This document shows, piece after piece, positions 35,298 through 44,926 of a stretch of DNA of 64,000 nt. Position 1 is the stretch's first letter. Each line of letters begins with the position of its first letter. A program made the position numbers and the translations under genes. Origin of the DNA: Streptomyces vilmorinianum (lineage in GTDB: Bacteria; Actinomycetota; Actinomycetes; Streptomycetales; Streptomycetaceae); contig NZ_CP040244.1 of NCBI RefSeq assembly GCF_005517195.1, forward strand, positions 7,458,001 through 7,522,000, given 5' to 3'. The notes below the pieces were generated by a model. It was not told where the DNA came from. It saw nothing but the letters and a program-made list of their open reading frames with translations, and made no database searches.

Positions 35298-36005
35298 ATG
35301 AGCGCGAGGAAACCCCGGGCGAACACGCCCCAGGACACCGGCACGACGCCGGGCTCACCCCCCGGCGACACAGCACCGGAACACCAGCCGCCGACGCCCG
35401 TGCCGCTGCCCGAGATCACGCTCCTGCCCACCGCCGGGCGGGCCGTGACCGAGCGGGCCGATGCCGCCCGCAACCGGCGCAAGATCCTGGACGCCGCCGC
35501 GCGGATCGTCGCCGAGGTGGGGCCCGAGGCCGTCACCATGAATCAGGTCGCCCACGCCAGCGGCATGGGCGTCGGCACCGTCTACCGCCGCTTCGGCGAT
35601 GTCGCCCAGCTGCTGTGGGCGCTCCTCGACGACCGGGAACGGCAGTTCCAGGCCGCGTACATGGGCGGCCCGCCCCCGCTCGGCCCCGGTGCCCCCGCCG
35701 GGGAGCGGCTGCACGCGTTCCTCGACGCGCTCGTCGACCGCGTCATCGAGCAGCGCGAACTCCTGCTCGCCGCCCAGGCCGCCGCCCCCAGCGCGCGCTA
35801 CACCAGCGGCGCGTACCTCGCCCTGCACACCCACGTCACCCTGCTGCTCTCGCAGCTCCGGCCCGAGGCGAACAGCGCGCTCCTCGCCCACCTCCTCCTC
35901 GCGCCGTTCTCGCCGAGCCTGGTGCACCACCTGTCGAGGGAGCAGAACCTCTCCGCCGCCGAGCTCAAGGCGGGTATCAACGCCCTGCTGCAGCTGGGGG
36001 AATGA
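35298..36005 (+). CDS. TetR family regulator
   Basis: A 235-residue regulator with a 45-residue Pro-rich N-terminal extension and a TetR helix-turn-helix (RKILDAAARIVAEVGPEAVT, then MGVGTVYRRFGDVAQLL). It is divergent from wrbA with two dyads between. Its 3' end overlaps the convergent TetR gene by 29 bp. Confidence 0.92.
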   Translation: MSARKPRANTPQDTGTTPGSPPGDTAPEHQPPTPVPLPEITLLPTAGRAVTERADAARNRRKILDAAARIVAEVGPEAVTMNQVAHASGMGVGTVYRRFGDVAQLLWALLDDRERQFQAAYMGGPPPLGPGAPAGERLHAFLDALVDRVIEQRELLLAAQAAAPSARYTSGAYLALHTHVTLLLSQLRPEANSALLAHLLLAPFSPSLVHHLSREQNLSAAELKAGINALLQLGE

Positions 36006-36810
36006 GCGCCGCGAGCCCGTCCAGCACGCGGGCGAGACCGAAGGCGTAGGCGTGGTCGGGGCTGTACACGCCCTGGTACGCCACCGCCGCCGCCTCCCCC
36101 ACCCGCGACGCAAGCGGGAACCGCTCGGCGTCGAACATCCGGGCCAGCAGCGGCTCGTGAGCAGCCCACCACTCGTGGTCCGACATCGCGCTCTCGCGGT
36201 CCACGGCCCGCGCGTCCAGCTCCGCCCGGGCCACGGACTGCACGAAACCCAGGACATGGGTGAGCGCCGAGTCCATGGCCACGTCGTCGAGCCCCAGCCC
36301 CTCGAAGGCGCCGAGCTCGTGCTCGTACTTGGTCATCACGCCCGGCCCGAGCGGCGGCCGGTGGACCCGCAGCTCCGCCACCCACGGGTGCCGCAGATAC
36401 AGCGCGCGGTTCTCGCCGGCGACCGCCGTCACCCGCTCCCGCCACGGCTCGTCCGCCGCGAAGGCGGCGCGCGGCATCCGCAGGAAGGCGGTGTCCAGCA
36501 TCAGATCGAGCAGCTCGGCCTTGCCGGGGACGTACGTGTAGAGCGTCATCGGGGTCACCCCGAGGCGCTGCGCGACCGCGCGCATGGTGAGCGCGTCGAG
36601 CCCGCCCTCGTCGGCAAGGCCGATCGCCGCGTCGACGACCGCGTCGACGGTCAGCCCCTGCCGAGGCCCCCGCCGAGACCCCTGCCGAGGTCCCTGCCGA
36701 GGTCCCTGCCGGGACCCCCGCCGGCTCCCGCCGTCCGCCGCGCCCTCGCGCCACAGCAGTTCCAGGGTCCGCGCCGGGTCCCCGGCCCCACTGCTCCGTT
36801 CCTTCGCCAT
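35977..36810 (-). CDS. TetR family regulator (TetR_C type)
   Basis: A 277-residue repressor with VVDAAIGLADEGGLDALTMR then LGVTPMTLYTYVPGKAELLD, and a C-terminal tetracycline-repressor-like domain. The N-terminus contains an Arg/Gln/Gly 12-bp repeat (RRGSRQGPRQGPRQG). Start at ATG 36810 (MAKERS). It is divergent from the UvrA-like gene, whose promoter carries GTAC-N3-GTAC motifs also present at the MFS operator at 59.6 kb. Confidence 0.92.
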   Translation of the reverse strand: MAKERSSGAGDPARTLELLWREGAADGGSRRGSRQGPRQGPRQGSRRGPRQGLTVDAVVDAAIGLADEGGLDALTMRAVAQRLGVTPMTLYTYVPGKAELLDLMLDTAFLRMPRAAFAADEPWRERVTAVAGENRALYLRHPWVAELRVHRPPLGPGVMTKYEHELGAFEGLGLDDVAMDSALTHVLGFVQSVARAELDARAVDRESAMSDHEWWAAHEPLLARMFDAERFPLASRVGEAAAVAYQGVYSPDHAYAFGLARVLDGLAALIPPAAAGR

Positions 36811-36849
36811 GCCACCCATTCTCGCAGGTCAGAACAGCTGAGCCTATTT

Positions 36850-36878
36850 TTGTACGTTGTATAGAGTACCGTGTACGG
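36850..36878. promoter_or_regulatory. Operator-like GTAC motifs before the UvrA-like gene
   Basis: TTGTACGTTGTATA (36850-36863) and GTACCGTGTACGG (36866-36878). The second differs by one base from 59613-59625. Both loci pair a TetR_C-type repressor with a resistance-type gene. Confidence 0.5.
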
Positions 36879-36919
36879 AGAATACGGAGAATGGGATCAG
36901 CAGCATCGGAGGCGCAGCC

Positions 36920-39190
36920 ATGACCACCCCCGCCGCAGCGGACAGCCACCACGTCATCCAGGTCCGCGGGGCCCGCGAGAACAACCTCAAGAACGTCTCC
37001 GTCGACCTCCCCAAGCGCCGCCTGACCGTCTTCACCGGCGTCTCCGGCTCCGGAAAGTCCTCGCTCGTCTTCGGCACCATCGCCGCCGAGTCGCAGCGCC
37101 TGATCAACGAGACCTACAGCGCCTTCCTCCAGTCCTTCATGCCGAGCCTCGGCCGGCCGGACGTGGACGGGCTGCACAACCTCAGCGCCGCGATCGTCGT
37201 CGACCAGGAGCGCATGGGCGCCAACTCCCGTTCCACCGTGGGCACGGCGACCGACGCGTACACGATGCTGCGGATCGTCTTCAGCCGCCTCGGCACCCCG
37301 CACATCGGCACCTCAGGCGCCTTCAGCTTCAACCTGCCCGAGGGCATGTGCCCGCGCTGCGAGGGCGTCGGCGAGGTCTCCGACATCGACGTCGACGAAC
37401 TCGTCGACCGCAGCAGGTCGCTCAACGAGGGCGCGATCACCGTGCCCGGTTACGCCGTGGACTCCTGGCTCTGGCAGATCATGGCCAACTCCGGCTTCTA
37501 CGACCCCGACAAGAAGCTCGCGGACTTCACCGAGGAGGAGTGGGCGGACTTCCTCCACAAGCCGTCCTGCAAGGTGAAGGTCGGCAGCAACAACTTCACC
37601 TACGAGGGCCTGGTGGTGAAGGTCCAGCGGACCATCCTCGCCAAGGACCGGGACGCCGTGCAGGCCCACATCCGCGCCTTCGTCGACCGGGCCGTCGTCT
37701 TCCGCACCTGCCCCGAGTGCGAGGGCACCCGCCTCACCCGGGCCGCGCTGTCCTCCCGTATCGACGGCGTGAACATCGCCGAGTGCTCGGCCATGCAGAT
37801 CAGCGACCTGGCCCGGTTCGTCCGGCGGATCGAGGACCCGTCCGTGGCACCGCTCCTCGCGGGCCTGCGCGAACTCCTCGACTCGCTCGTCGAGATAGGC
37901 CTCGGCTATCTGAGCCTGGACCGGGCCTCGGGCACGCTCTCGGGCGGCGAGGCGCAGCGCGTGAAGATGGTCCGCCACCTCGGCTCCTCGCTCACCGACG
38001 TCACGTACGTCTTCGACGAGCCGACCACCGGACTGCACCCGCACGACATCCGGCGCATGAACGACCTGCTGCTGCGGCTGCGCGACAAGGGCAACACGGT
38101 CCTCGTCGTCGAGCACAAGCCGGAGGTCATCGAGATCGCCGACCACGTCGTCGACCTCGGCCCGCGCGCCGGCTCGGCGGGCGGCGAGATCTGCTACGCC
38201 GGTGACGTCCCGGGCCTGCGCGCCTCCGGGACCCTGACCGGCGAGCACCTCTCCCACCGGGCGAAGCTGCGCCCCGAGGTACGGACCCCCACCGGCTCGC
38301 TCTCCATCAAGGGCGCGAGCCGGCACAACCTCCAGGACGTGAGCGTCGAGATCCCGACGGGCGTCCTGACGGTGGTCACGGGCGTGGCCGGCTCCGGAAA
38401 GTCCTCGCTGATCCACGGCAGCCTGCCCGGCCGCGAGGGGGTCGTCGTCGCCGACCAGTCCCCGATCCGTGGCTCGCGCCGCTCGAACCCGGCGACGTAC
38501 ACCGGGCTGCTCAGCCCGATCCGTACCGCATTCGCCAAGGCCAACGGGGTCAAGGCGGCGCTCTTCAGCGCCAATTCGGAGGGCGCGTGCCCGAAGTGCA
38601 ACGGCCTCGGGCTCGTCTACACGGACCTGGCGATGATGGCCGGCGTCGCCTCGGTCTGCGAGGAGTGCGAGGGCCGGCGCTTCACGCCCGAGGTCCTCGG
38701 CTACACGCTCGACGGGAAGAACATCCACGAGGTCCTGTCGATGGCGGTGGAGGAGGCGTACGAGTTCTTCACGGCCAAGGGCCAGGCCCGCACCATCCTC
38801 GGCCGGCTGAAGGACGTGGGCCTCGGCTACCTCCGCCTCGGCCAGCCCCTCAACACCCTCTCGGGCGGTGAGCGCCAGCGGCTGAAGCTGGCGATCCACA
38901 TGGCGGAGAAGGGCGCGACCTACGTCCTGGACGAGCCCACCACCGGCCTCCACCTCGCGGACGTCGACCAGCTCCTCTCCCTCCTGGACCGCCTCGTCGA
39001 CGCGGGCAACACGGTCGTCGTCATCGAGCACCACCAGGCGGTCATGGCCCACGCGGACTGGCTGATCGACCTGGGCCCGGGCGCGGGCCACGACGGCGGC
39101 CGGATCGTCTTCGAAGGCACGCCGTCCGAACTGGTGGAGAAGGGCGACACATTGACGGCTCGTCACCTGAGGGAGTACGTGGGCGCCTGA
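36920..39190 (+). CDS. UvrA-like ABC-ATPase (drug-resistance paralogue class)
   Basis: A 756-residue UvrA relative with two ATPase modules: Walker A GVSGSGKSS and GVAGSGKSS, signatures LSGGEAQR and LSGGERQR, Walker B YVFDEPTTGLH and YVLDEPTTGLH. Cys pairs remain at CPRCEG, CPECEG, CPKCNG and CEECEG. At 756 residues it is about 200 shorter than UvrA and lacks the UvrB-binding region. That matches UvrA2/DrrC-type proteins linked to resistance against DNA-binding drugs. I chose ATG 36920, after CGGAGG. The divergent TetR probably controls it. Confidence 0.92.
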   Translation: MTTPAAADSHHVIQVRGARENNLKNVSVDLPKRRLTVFTGVSGSGKSSLVFGTIAAESQRLINETYSAFLQSFMPSLGRPDVDGLHNLSAAIVVDQERMGANSRSTVGTATDAYTMLRIVFSRLGTPHIGTSGAFSFNLPEGMCPRCEGVGEVSDIDVDELVDRSRSLNEGAITVPGYAVDSWLWQIMANSGFYDPDKKLADFTEEEWADFLHKPSCKVKVGSNNFTYEGLVVKVQRTILAKDRDAVQAHIRAFVDRAVVFRTCPECEGTRLTRAALSSRIDGVNIAECSAMQISDLARFVRRIEDPSVAPLLAGLRELLDSLVEIGLGYLSLDRASGTLSGGEAQRVKMVRHLGSSLTDVTYVFDEPTTGLHPHDIRRMNDLLLRLRDKGNTVLVVEHKPEVIEIADHVVDLGPRAGSAGGEICYAGDVPGLRASGTLTGEHLSHRAKLRPEVRTPTGSLSIKGASRHNLQDVSVEIPTGVLTVVTGVAGSGKSSLIHGSLPGREGVVVADQSPIRGSRRSNPATYTGLLSPIRTAFAKANGVKAALFSANSEGACPKCNGLGLVYTDLAMMAGVASVCEECEGRRFTPEVLGYTLDGKNIHEVLSMAVEEAYEFFTAKGQARTILGRLKDVGLGYLRLGQPLNTLSGGERQRLKLAIHMAEKGATYVLDEPTTGLHLADVDQLLSLLDRLVDAGNTVVVIEHHQAVMAHADWLIDLGPGAGHDGGRIVFEGTPSELVEKGDTLTARHLREYVGA

Positions 39191-39313
39191 GCCCCTCCCA
39201 CGGCCCGCGACGGTGAGGGGCGCGCGACGGTGTGGAGGTCCCTCACCGTCGCGGGCCGTCCACACCGTGAAACGACCTGGACCGGCCCCGCCCCCACATC
39301 GCACCATCCCGCC

Positions 39314-39943
39314 ATGACGACGACCTACCTCATCCTCCACGGCTTCCAGAACCACCGCCCGCCCGGCCACTGGCAGCACTGGCTCGCCGGCCGCCTCGCC
39401 GAGCGGGGCCACGAGGTCCGCTATCCGCAGCTCCCCGAGCCGGACGCGCCGGTCCTGGAGGACTGGCTGGCCGCGCTGGAGGAGCACGGCGGGCGCCCGG
39501 ACGAGGGCGAGTTCGTCGTGCTCGCCCACAGCCTGTCCGTGCTGCTGTGGCTCGGGGCCGGGGAGCGGCGGCCGGACGCGGACCGGGTCCTCCTCGTCGC
39601 CCCGCCCTCCCCCGCCGTGACCGCCTCGATCCCCGAGATCGCCGCCTTCGCCGCCCCCGCCGCCTCCACCACCTCCGCCGCCTCCACCACCTCCGCCCCC
39701 GCCGCCTTCGCCAACGGGCTCGACCTCGCCTCCGTACGGCTGAAGGCCCCGACCCGGCTCGTGTACGGCGACGGCGACCCGTACTGCCCCGAGGGCGCCG
39801 ACGTGCACTACGGCACCCCGCTCGGCCTCGACATGGACCTGGTCCCGGGCGGGGCGCACCTCAACCCGGACTCCGGGTACGGGGCGTGGCCCTCGGTCCT
39901 GGAGTGGTGCGAGGACCCGGCGGTGCGGGTGCGCGGCCGGTAG
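39314..39943 (+). CDS. RBBP9/YdeN-type alpha/beta hydrolase
   Basis: A 209-residue serine hydrolase of the RBBP9/YdeN family: YLILHGFQNHRPPGHWQHWL at the start, nucleophile Ser in LAHSLSV, Asp in YGDGDPYC and His in GGAHLN. It has an AASTTSAASTTSA tandem repeat in the cap. Start ATG 39314. Substrate unknown. It runs 10 bp ahead of a second hydrolase gene. Confidence 0.88.
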   Translation: MTTTYLILHGFQNHRPPGHWQHWLAGRLAERGHEVRYPQLPEPDAPVLEDWLAALEEHGGRPDEGEFVVLAHSLSVLLWLGAGERRPDADRVLLVAPPSPAVTASIPEIAAFAAPAASTTSAASTTSAPAAFANGLDLASVRLKAPTRLVYGDGDPYCPEGADVHYGTPLGLDMDLVPGGAHLNPDSGYGAWPSVLEWCEDPAVRVRGR

Positions 39944-39953
39944 GGTCGGCGGG

Positions 39954-40871
39954 ATGGACGAGGAAGGCATGCTCGACGTCGGCGACGGCAACCGCATCCA
40001 CTACGAGGTCGTGGGCAACCCGGCCGGCAAGCCCGCGCTCGTCGTCCACGGCGGCCCCGGCTCCGGCTCCTCGCCCACCGCCCACCGGCTCTTCGACCCG
40101 GAGAAGTACCGGATCGTCCTCTTCGACCAGCGCGGCTGCGGCCGCTCGCTGCCGCACGCGAGCGATCCCGCCACCGACATGTCCGTGAACACCACCGCGC
40201 ACCTGATCGCGGACATGGAGCGGCTGCGCGAACACCTCGGCGTCGAGCGCTGGCTGCTGTACGGGGGCTCCTGGGGCTCCACGCTGATCCTGGCGTACGC
40301 CGAGACGTACCCCGAGCGCGTGTCCGAGATCGTGATCGCGGCCGTGACGACGACCCGGCGCTCCGAGACCGCCTGGCTGTACGAAGGGGTGGGCCGGTTC
40401 TTCCCCGAGGCGCACGAGCGCTTCCGGGAGGGTGTGGACGGGGCGGCGGACCTCGTCGCCGCGTACGCCCGCCGGATGGAGGACCCGGACCGGTCAGTAC
40501 GGGAGAAGGCGGCGGCCGACTGGTGCGCCTGGGAGGACGCGGTGCTGTCCATGGAGGGCATGGGCACCCCGTACACCGACCGGGTCGACGACGCCCGCCT
40601 CGCCTTCGTCCGTATCTGCGCCCACTACTTCGCGCACGGCGCCTGGCTGGAGGAGAGCGCCCTGATCCGCGACGCCCACCGGCTCGCGGGCATCCCGGGC
40701 GTCCTGATCCACGGCCGCCTGGACATGGGCGGCCCGCTCACCACGGCCTGGGAGCTCTCCCGCGCCTGGCCGGACGCCGAGCTGCACGTGGTGGAGGCGG
40801 CGGGCCACCTGGGCGGCGGGGAGACCCGCGCACTCGTCCTCTCGGCCCTGGCGCGCTTCGCGAACGGGTGA
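39954..40871 (+). CDS. Proline iminopeptidase (S33 alpha/beta hydrolase)
   Basis: A 305-residue enzyme removing N-terminal proline from peptides. It has VVHGGPGSGSSP (oxyanion), DQRGCGRSLPH, the nucleophile motif GGSWGSTL, Asp in HGRLDMG, and His in EAAGHLGG. The sequence is close to Pip-type enzymes, without a signal peptide, so it is cytosolic. Confidence 0.93.
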   Translation: MDEEGMLDVGDGNRIHYEVVGNPAGKPALVVHGGPGSGSSPTAHRLFDPEKYRIVLFDQRGCGRSLPHASDPATDMSVNTTAHLIADMERLREHLGVERWLLYGGSWGSTLILAYAETYPERVSEIVIAAVTTTRRSETAWLYEGVGRFFPEAHERFREGVDGAADLVAAYARRMEDPDRSVREKAAADWCAWEDAVLSMEGMGTPYTDRVDDARLAFVRICAHYFAHGAWLEESALIRDAHRLAGIPGVLIHGRLDMGGPLTTAWELSRAWPDAELHVVEAAGHLGGGETRALVLSALARFANG

Positions 40872-40912
40872 CAGGCCGTGCGTCGCCCACACCCCCGGGT
40901 GAACATCGGTCC

Positions 40913-41506
40913 ATGACGACCGAGATCCACCTCGCCCAGCAGCCCGAGGCCGACGAGCTGCTCGGCCGCTCCCCGCTCGCCGCGCTCGTCGGCATGCTGC
41001 TCGACCAGCAGGTGCCGATGGAGTGGGCGTTCTCCGGGCCGTACACGATCGCGCAGCGGCTCGGCGCCGACGATCTCGACGCGGGGCAGATCGCCGCGTA
41101 CGATCCCGACGCCTTCGCCGCGCTGCTCTCCGACAAGCCCGCCGTGCACCGCTATCCCGGCTCCATGGCCAAGCGGATCCAACAGCTGTGCCAGTTCCTC
41201 GTGGACGAGTACGGGGGCGAGGCCGAGGCGGTCTGGTCGGACGCCGCGACCGGCAAGGAGCTCCTCGCAAGACTGAAGGCCCTGCCCGGTTTCGGGGCGC
41301 AGAAGGCGCAGATCTTCCTCGCGCTGCTGGGCAAGCAGTACGGCGTACGTCCCGAGGGCTGGCAGGAGGCGGCCGGGGCGTACGGCGAGACCGGCTCGTA
41401 CCGCTCCGCCGCCGACATCACCGGGCCCGAGTCGCTCGCCAAGGTCCGCGCCTTCAAGCAGGAGGCGAAGCGCGCCGCAAAAGCGGCCAAATCATCTGGG
41501 AATTGA
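40913..41506 (+). CDS. HhH-GPD-type base-excision repair protein
   Basis: A 197-residue protein with the actinobacterial form of the helix-hairpin-helix glycosylase fold: PLAALVGMLLDQQVPMEWAF and LKALPGFGAQKAQIFLALLG, the hairpin. No C-terminal iron-sulfur cysteines and the catalytic Asp is not evident, so it may bind damaged DNA rather than cut it. ATG 40913 is the start. Confidence 0.88.
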   Translation: MTTEIHLAQQPEADELLGRSPLAALVGMLLDQQVPMEWAFSGPYTIAQRLGADDLDAGQIAAYDPDAFAALLSDKPAVHRYPGSMAKRIQQLCQFLVDEYGGEAEAVWSDAATGKELLARLKALPGFGAQKAQIFLALLGKQYGVRPEGWQEAAGAYGETGSYRSAADITGPESLAKVRAFKQEAKRAAKAAKSSGN

Positions 41507-41621
41507 ATGTTCCGGATGTCAATCCTGCTAAATCCGACATGAATTGTGGCTGAGCTGTTCACACGAGGCACCGGAGATCGCTAACTTCCCCTCAACCTCG
41601 TTCGCATCGGGAAGGACCTCT

Positions 41622-43184
41622 GTGAACGCATCCTCTCGCAGAGCCGCGGCCACCCTGGCCGCTGCCGCACTTGCCACCCCGCTCCTGCTGGCCGCCGCTT
41701 CCCCCGCCACCGCCACCTCGGACCCCGCGGCCAAGCCCGCCCGAGACGCCGCGAAGCTGGCGAAGAAGCTGGTCGGCGAGACGTCCGCGCAGGACGCCTA
41801 CAAGCACCTGGAGATGTTCCAGGCGATAGCCGACTCGGCCGGCGGTCACCGCGCGGCCGGCTCGCTCGGGCACGACGCCTCCGCGGCGTACGTGTACCAG
41901 CAGCTCAAGAAGGCCGGCTACAACGTCTCGTACCAGAAGTTCGACTTCATCTACACCGAGACGCTGGCCCAGAAGGCCGCCGTGATCTCCCCCGCGCCGC
42001 GCGACATCGCGATCGCGGCCATGACGTACACCAAGTCGACCCCGGTCGGCGGCATCACGGCAGACCTCGCGGCCGCCCCGGTCGACGCCGACGGCACGAA
42101 CGGCTGCGAGCCGGGCGACTTCGCCGCGGGCGCCTTCACCGGCAAGATCGCCCTGATCAAGCGCGGCGGCTGCACCTTCGCCGCCAAGCAGGAGAACGCC
42201 GCCGCGGCCGGCGCCGTGGGCGCGATCGTCTACAACAACACCGACGGGGCCCTCTCCGGCACCCTCGGCGACCCGGCGGCCGGCAAGATCCCGACCGGCG
42301 GCGTCACCAAGGCCGAGGGCGAGAAGCTCGCCGCCGACCTGGCCGCGGGCCCGGTGAACATCTCCTTCGAGATCCGCCAGCTCGCGGAGCAGCGCTCCAC
42401 CAACAACGTCATCGCGGAGACCAAGGGCGGCAACGCCGCCAACACCGTGATGCTCGGCGCGCACCTCGACTCCGTGACGGCCGGCCCCGGCATCAACGAC
42501 AACGGCTCCGGCTCCGCCGGTCTGCTCCAGGCGGCCCTGGAACTCGCCGAGTCGAAGGCGAAGGTCCGCAACAAGGTCCGCTTCGCGTGGTGGTCGGCCG
42601 AGGAGAACGGCCTGCTCGGCTCCGAGCACTACGTCGCGAACATGAGCGAGCTGGACAAGAAGGAGGTCAAGCTCTACCTCAACTTCGACATGATCGCCTC
42701 GCCGAACTACGGCCTGTTCGTGTACGACGGCGACAACTCGGACAACGTCGGCGCGGGCCCGGGCCCGGAGGGCTCCGCCCAGCTGGAGCGCGACATCACC
42801 GACTTCATGGACAAGCGCGGCCTCCCGCACGAGGGCACCGACTTCACGGGCCGCTCGGACTACGGCCCGTTCATCGAGATCGGCATCCCGTCGGGCGGCA
42901 CCTTCACGGGCGCCGAGGGCATCAAGACGGCGGCGCAGGCGGAGAAGTTCGGCGGGACGGCGGGTGTCGCGTACGACGTGAACTACCACGCGGCCGGCGA
43001 CGACCTGTCGAACATCAACATGACGGCCTTCGACGCCAACATCGACGTCATCGCCAACGCGCTGGGCACCTACGCCCACGACATCAGCTCCCTGAAGCGC
43101 CCGGTCGTCTCCGTCCCGACGGAGGGCGACGCGGGCAGCGGCGGCGGCCTCCACGACGGCCACGACCACGAGGTCACCGAGTAA
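41622..43184 (+). CDS. Secreted M28 zinc aminopeptidase with PA domain
   Basis: A 520-residue enzyme. It has a signal peptide (AAATLAAAALATPLLLAAAS, cut near ATA), a PA-domain insert (LIKRGGCTFAAKQENAAAAG) and the M28 metal ligands: His-Asp in LGAHLDSV, Asp in INDNGSG, Glu-Glu in WSAEENG, Asp in YLNFDMI and His in NYHAAGDD. The related Streptomyces griseus aminopeptidase is a well-known secreted enzyme. GTG 41622 follows GGGAAGGA. A strong terminator follows at 43229. Confidence 0.95.
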   Translation: MNASSRRAAATLAAAALATPLLLAAASPATATSDPAAKPARDAAKLAKKLVGETSAQDAYKHLEMFQAIADSAGGHRAAGSLGHDASAAYVYQQLKKAGYNVSYQKFDFIYTETLAQKAAVISPAPRDIAIAAMTYTKSTPVGGITADLAAAPVDADGTNGCEPGDFAAGAFTGKIALIKRGGCTFAAKQENAAAAGAVGAIVYNNTDGALSGTLGDPAAGKIPTGGVTKAEGEKLAADLAAGPVNISFEIRQLAEQRSTNNVIAETKGGNAANTVMLGAHLDSVTAGPGINDNGSGSAGLLQAALELAESKAKVRNKVRFAWWSAEENGLLGSEHYVANMSELDKKEVKLYLNFDMIASPNYGLFVYDGDNSDNVGAGPGPEGSAQLERDITDFMDKRGLPHEGTDFTGRSDYGPFIEIGIPSGGTFTGAEGIKTAAQAEKFGGTAGVAYDVNYHAAGDDLSNINMTAFDANIDVIANALGTYAHDISSLKRPVVSVPTEGDAGSGGGLHDGHDHEVTE

Positions 43185-43228
43185 CCGCGACACACGAGTC
43201 GTAGGCGTTCGGCACAACGACCCGCACG

Positions 43229-43257
43229 AGGGGGTCCGGTCACGACCGGACCCCCTT
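43229..43257 (+). terminator. Terminator after the aminopeptidase
   Basis: An 11-bp GGGGGTCCGGT stem with a CACG loop, then TT. It may also serve the minus strand. Confidence 0.8.
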
Positions 43258-43272
43258 CCGTGTCGGGGCGGC

Positions 43273-43789
43273 TTACCGCCGCCTCCGCGCCGTGCCGAAG
43301 AGCGACCGGCCGATCTCCCGGTCCACCGCCTCCGCGTACCGCCCCCACAGCGGCGACCCCTTCACCGCCGCCTCCAGCGCATCCACCCCGATCGGCCCCA
43401 GGCCGCTCGTCAGCACCTCCTCCAGGTCGTACGCCGACTCCGGAAACGTCCGCACCGTCGCCTTCAGCGCCTTCGCGTCGTCCGGAGTGAACGCCCGCAG
43501 CGCGTGCTGCACGCGGTTGCCCAGCTGCGCCGGCACATCCCCCGGCACGTCCCCGGCACGTCCTTCGGCGTCTGCGTCACGAAGAACACCCCCACCCCCT
43601 TCGAGCGAATCGGCCGCACCGTCTGCGTGATCGCCTCCAGGAACGTCGAGAACAGGAGAGCGGGATCCGGATCCGCGCGTCCGGGTGAACCGCGCCGTCC
43701 CAGAGCAGCGCCCCCAGATCGAGTGCGGCCCCGCTGAACCCGTACCCCGCCGCGATCTCGCCGGTCGGAGACTGTTCGCTCACGCTCAT
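43273..43789 (-). pseudogene. HerA-like ATPase (DUF853) pseudogene: internal deletion plus frameshift
   Basis: The N-terminus reads TGEIAAGYGFSGAALDLGAL then LWDGAVHPDARIRIP, as in intact HerA-like proteins. The next 300 or so residues, including Walker A and B, are missing. In another frame the sequence resumes at FLEAITQTVRPIRSKGVGVF and VTQTPKDVPG, then jumps frame again to AQLGNRVQHALRAFTPDDAK and a short end. The second jump is caused by an 11-bp tandem duplication (43540-43550 = 43551-43561). Product non-functional. Confidence 0.85.
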
Positions 43790-43886
43790 CAGGGGACCCC
43801 AATTCCGGGTTTGTGGCGGTTTGCCCCAGCATCGCACCACGTCCGCGTGGCTGCGCCGGGAGCCGCTTGCCCGGTAGGCTTTCCGT

Positions 43887-44183
43887 GTGATCTTCAAGCG
43901 CATCGGAAACGGCCGGCCGTATCCCGACCACGGCCGGGAAAGCACCCGGCAGTGGGCGGACGTCGCCCCGCGCCCGGTCCGCCTCGATCAGCTGGTGACC
44001 ACCAAGGGCCAGCTGGACCTGGAGACGCTGCTCGCCGAGGACTCCACCTTCTACGGCGACCTCTTCGCGCACGTCGTGAAGTGGCGGGGCGACCTCTACC
44101 TCGAGGACGGGCTGCACCGCGCCGTGCGCGCGGCACTCCAGCAGCGGCAAGTACTGCACGCCCGCGTCCTGGAGATGGACTGA
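43887..44183 (+). CDS. Conserved small protein, ParB-like fold possible
   Basis: A 98-residue protein: FKRIGNGRPYPDHG, RPVRLDQLVTTKGQLDLETL, GDLFAHVVKWRGDLYLEDGL then HRAVRAALQQR. The LYLEDGLHRAVRA part resembles the ParB/sulfiredoxin-type motif. GTG 43887. Conserved in actinobacteria as far as I recall; function unknown. It stands alone between the HerA relic and the LytR_C gene. Confidence 0.75.
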   Translation: MIFKRIGNGRPYPDHGRESTRQWADVAPRPVRLDQLVTTKGQLDLETLLAEDSTFYGDLFAHVVKWRGDLYLEDGLHRAVRAALQQRQVLHARVLEMD

Positions 44184-44293
44184 CGGGTCCACCCCCGCTC
44201 GACTGATCCTTTCGGGGTCTCTTCCCGCCCATCCGGACGCGATCACATGATCATCCAGTAGGCAACCTCGACCAGCGGCATTACGCTGCGTCC

Positions 44294-44926
44294 ATGAGCA
44301 TGCTCACTCCCCCCGGAATGGGCGGAAAGTACCGCATCACGGGGGACAAGTACCCGCGCATGCGCCGCCCCCGGCGTCGGCGCCGGATCGTCCTCGCGGC
44401 CGGGGCCGCCGTGATCGTGCTCGGCGCGGCCGGATGGGGAACGCTGCAGCTCGTCGACGTGTTCTCGGGCGGCGGCGACGACACGAAGACGACGGCCGGC
44501 CGCCGCGCCGACTGCAAGCCCGCCCCCAAGGCGACGACGGCGCCCGCCACCGCCCTGCCCAAGCCCGCGCAGATCACGGTGAACGTCTACAACGCGACCC
44601 CGCGCAGCGGCCTCGCGAAGACGACCGCCGACGAACTCAAGAAGCGCGGCTTCGTCATCGGCAAGGTCGGCAACGCGCCCGCCGCGTACGACAAGAAGGT
44701 CCCCGGCGCCGGGGTACTGCTCGGCGCCCCGGGGGCCGCCAAGGGCGCGTTCCCGGTCCTGGGCACCCAGCTGAAGGGCGCCACGACGAAGACGGACACC
44801 CGCGCCACGGCGGACGTGGACCTGATCCTGGGCACGGCCTTCAAGACCCTGGACCCGAAAGCAACGGCGGACGCGGCCCTGGTCGCCCTCAACACGCCCA
44901 AGCCCGCGCCCGCGCCTTCTTGTTAG
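44294..44926 (+). CDS. LytR_C-domain membrane-anchored protein
   Basis: A 210-residue protein with a basic cytoplasmic start (RMRRPRRRRR), one membrane helix (IVLAAGAAVIVLGAAGWGTL) and an outer LytR_C domain (ITVNVYNATPRSGLAKTTAD, ELKKRGFVIGKVGNAP). This domain is found after LytR-CpsA-Psr enzymes or alone; here the enzyme half is absent. Likely a cell-envelope factor. Confidence 0.9.
   Translation: MSMLTPPGMGGKYRITGDKYPRMRRPRRRRRIVLAAGAAVIVLGAAGWGTLQLVDVFSGGGDDTKTTAGRRADCKPAPKATTAPATALPKPAQITVNVYNATPRSGLAKTTADELKKRGFVIGKVGNAPAAYDKKVPGAGVLLGAPGAAKGAFPVLGTQLKGATTKTDTRATADVDLILGTAFKTLDPKATADAALVALNTPKPAPAPSC

Noticed and set aside
37313..39997. 894-residue minus-strand frame over the UvrA-like gene
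   Set aside because: Antisense shadow; the plus strand carries both ATPase modules.
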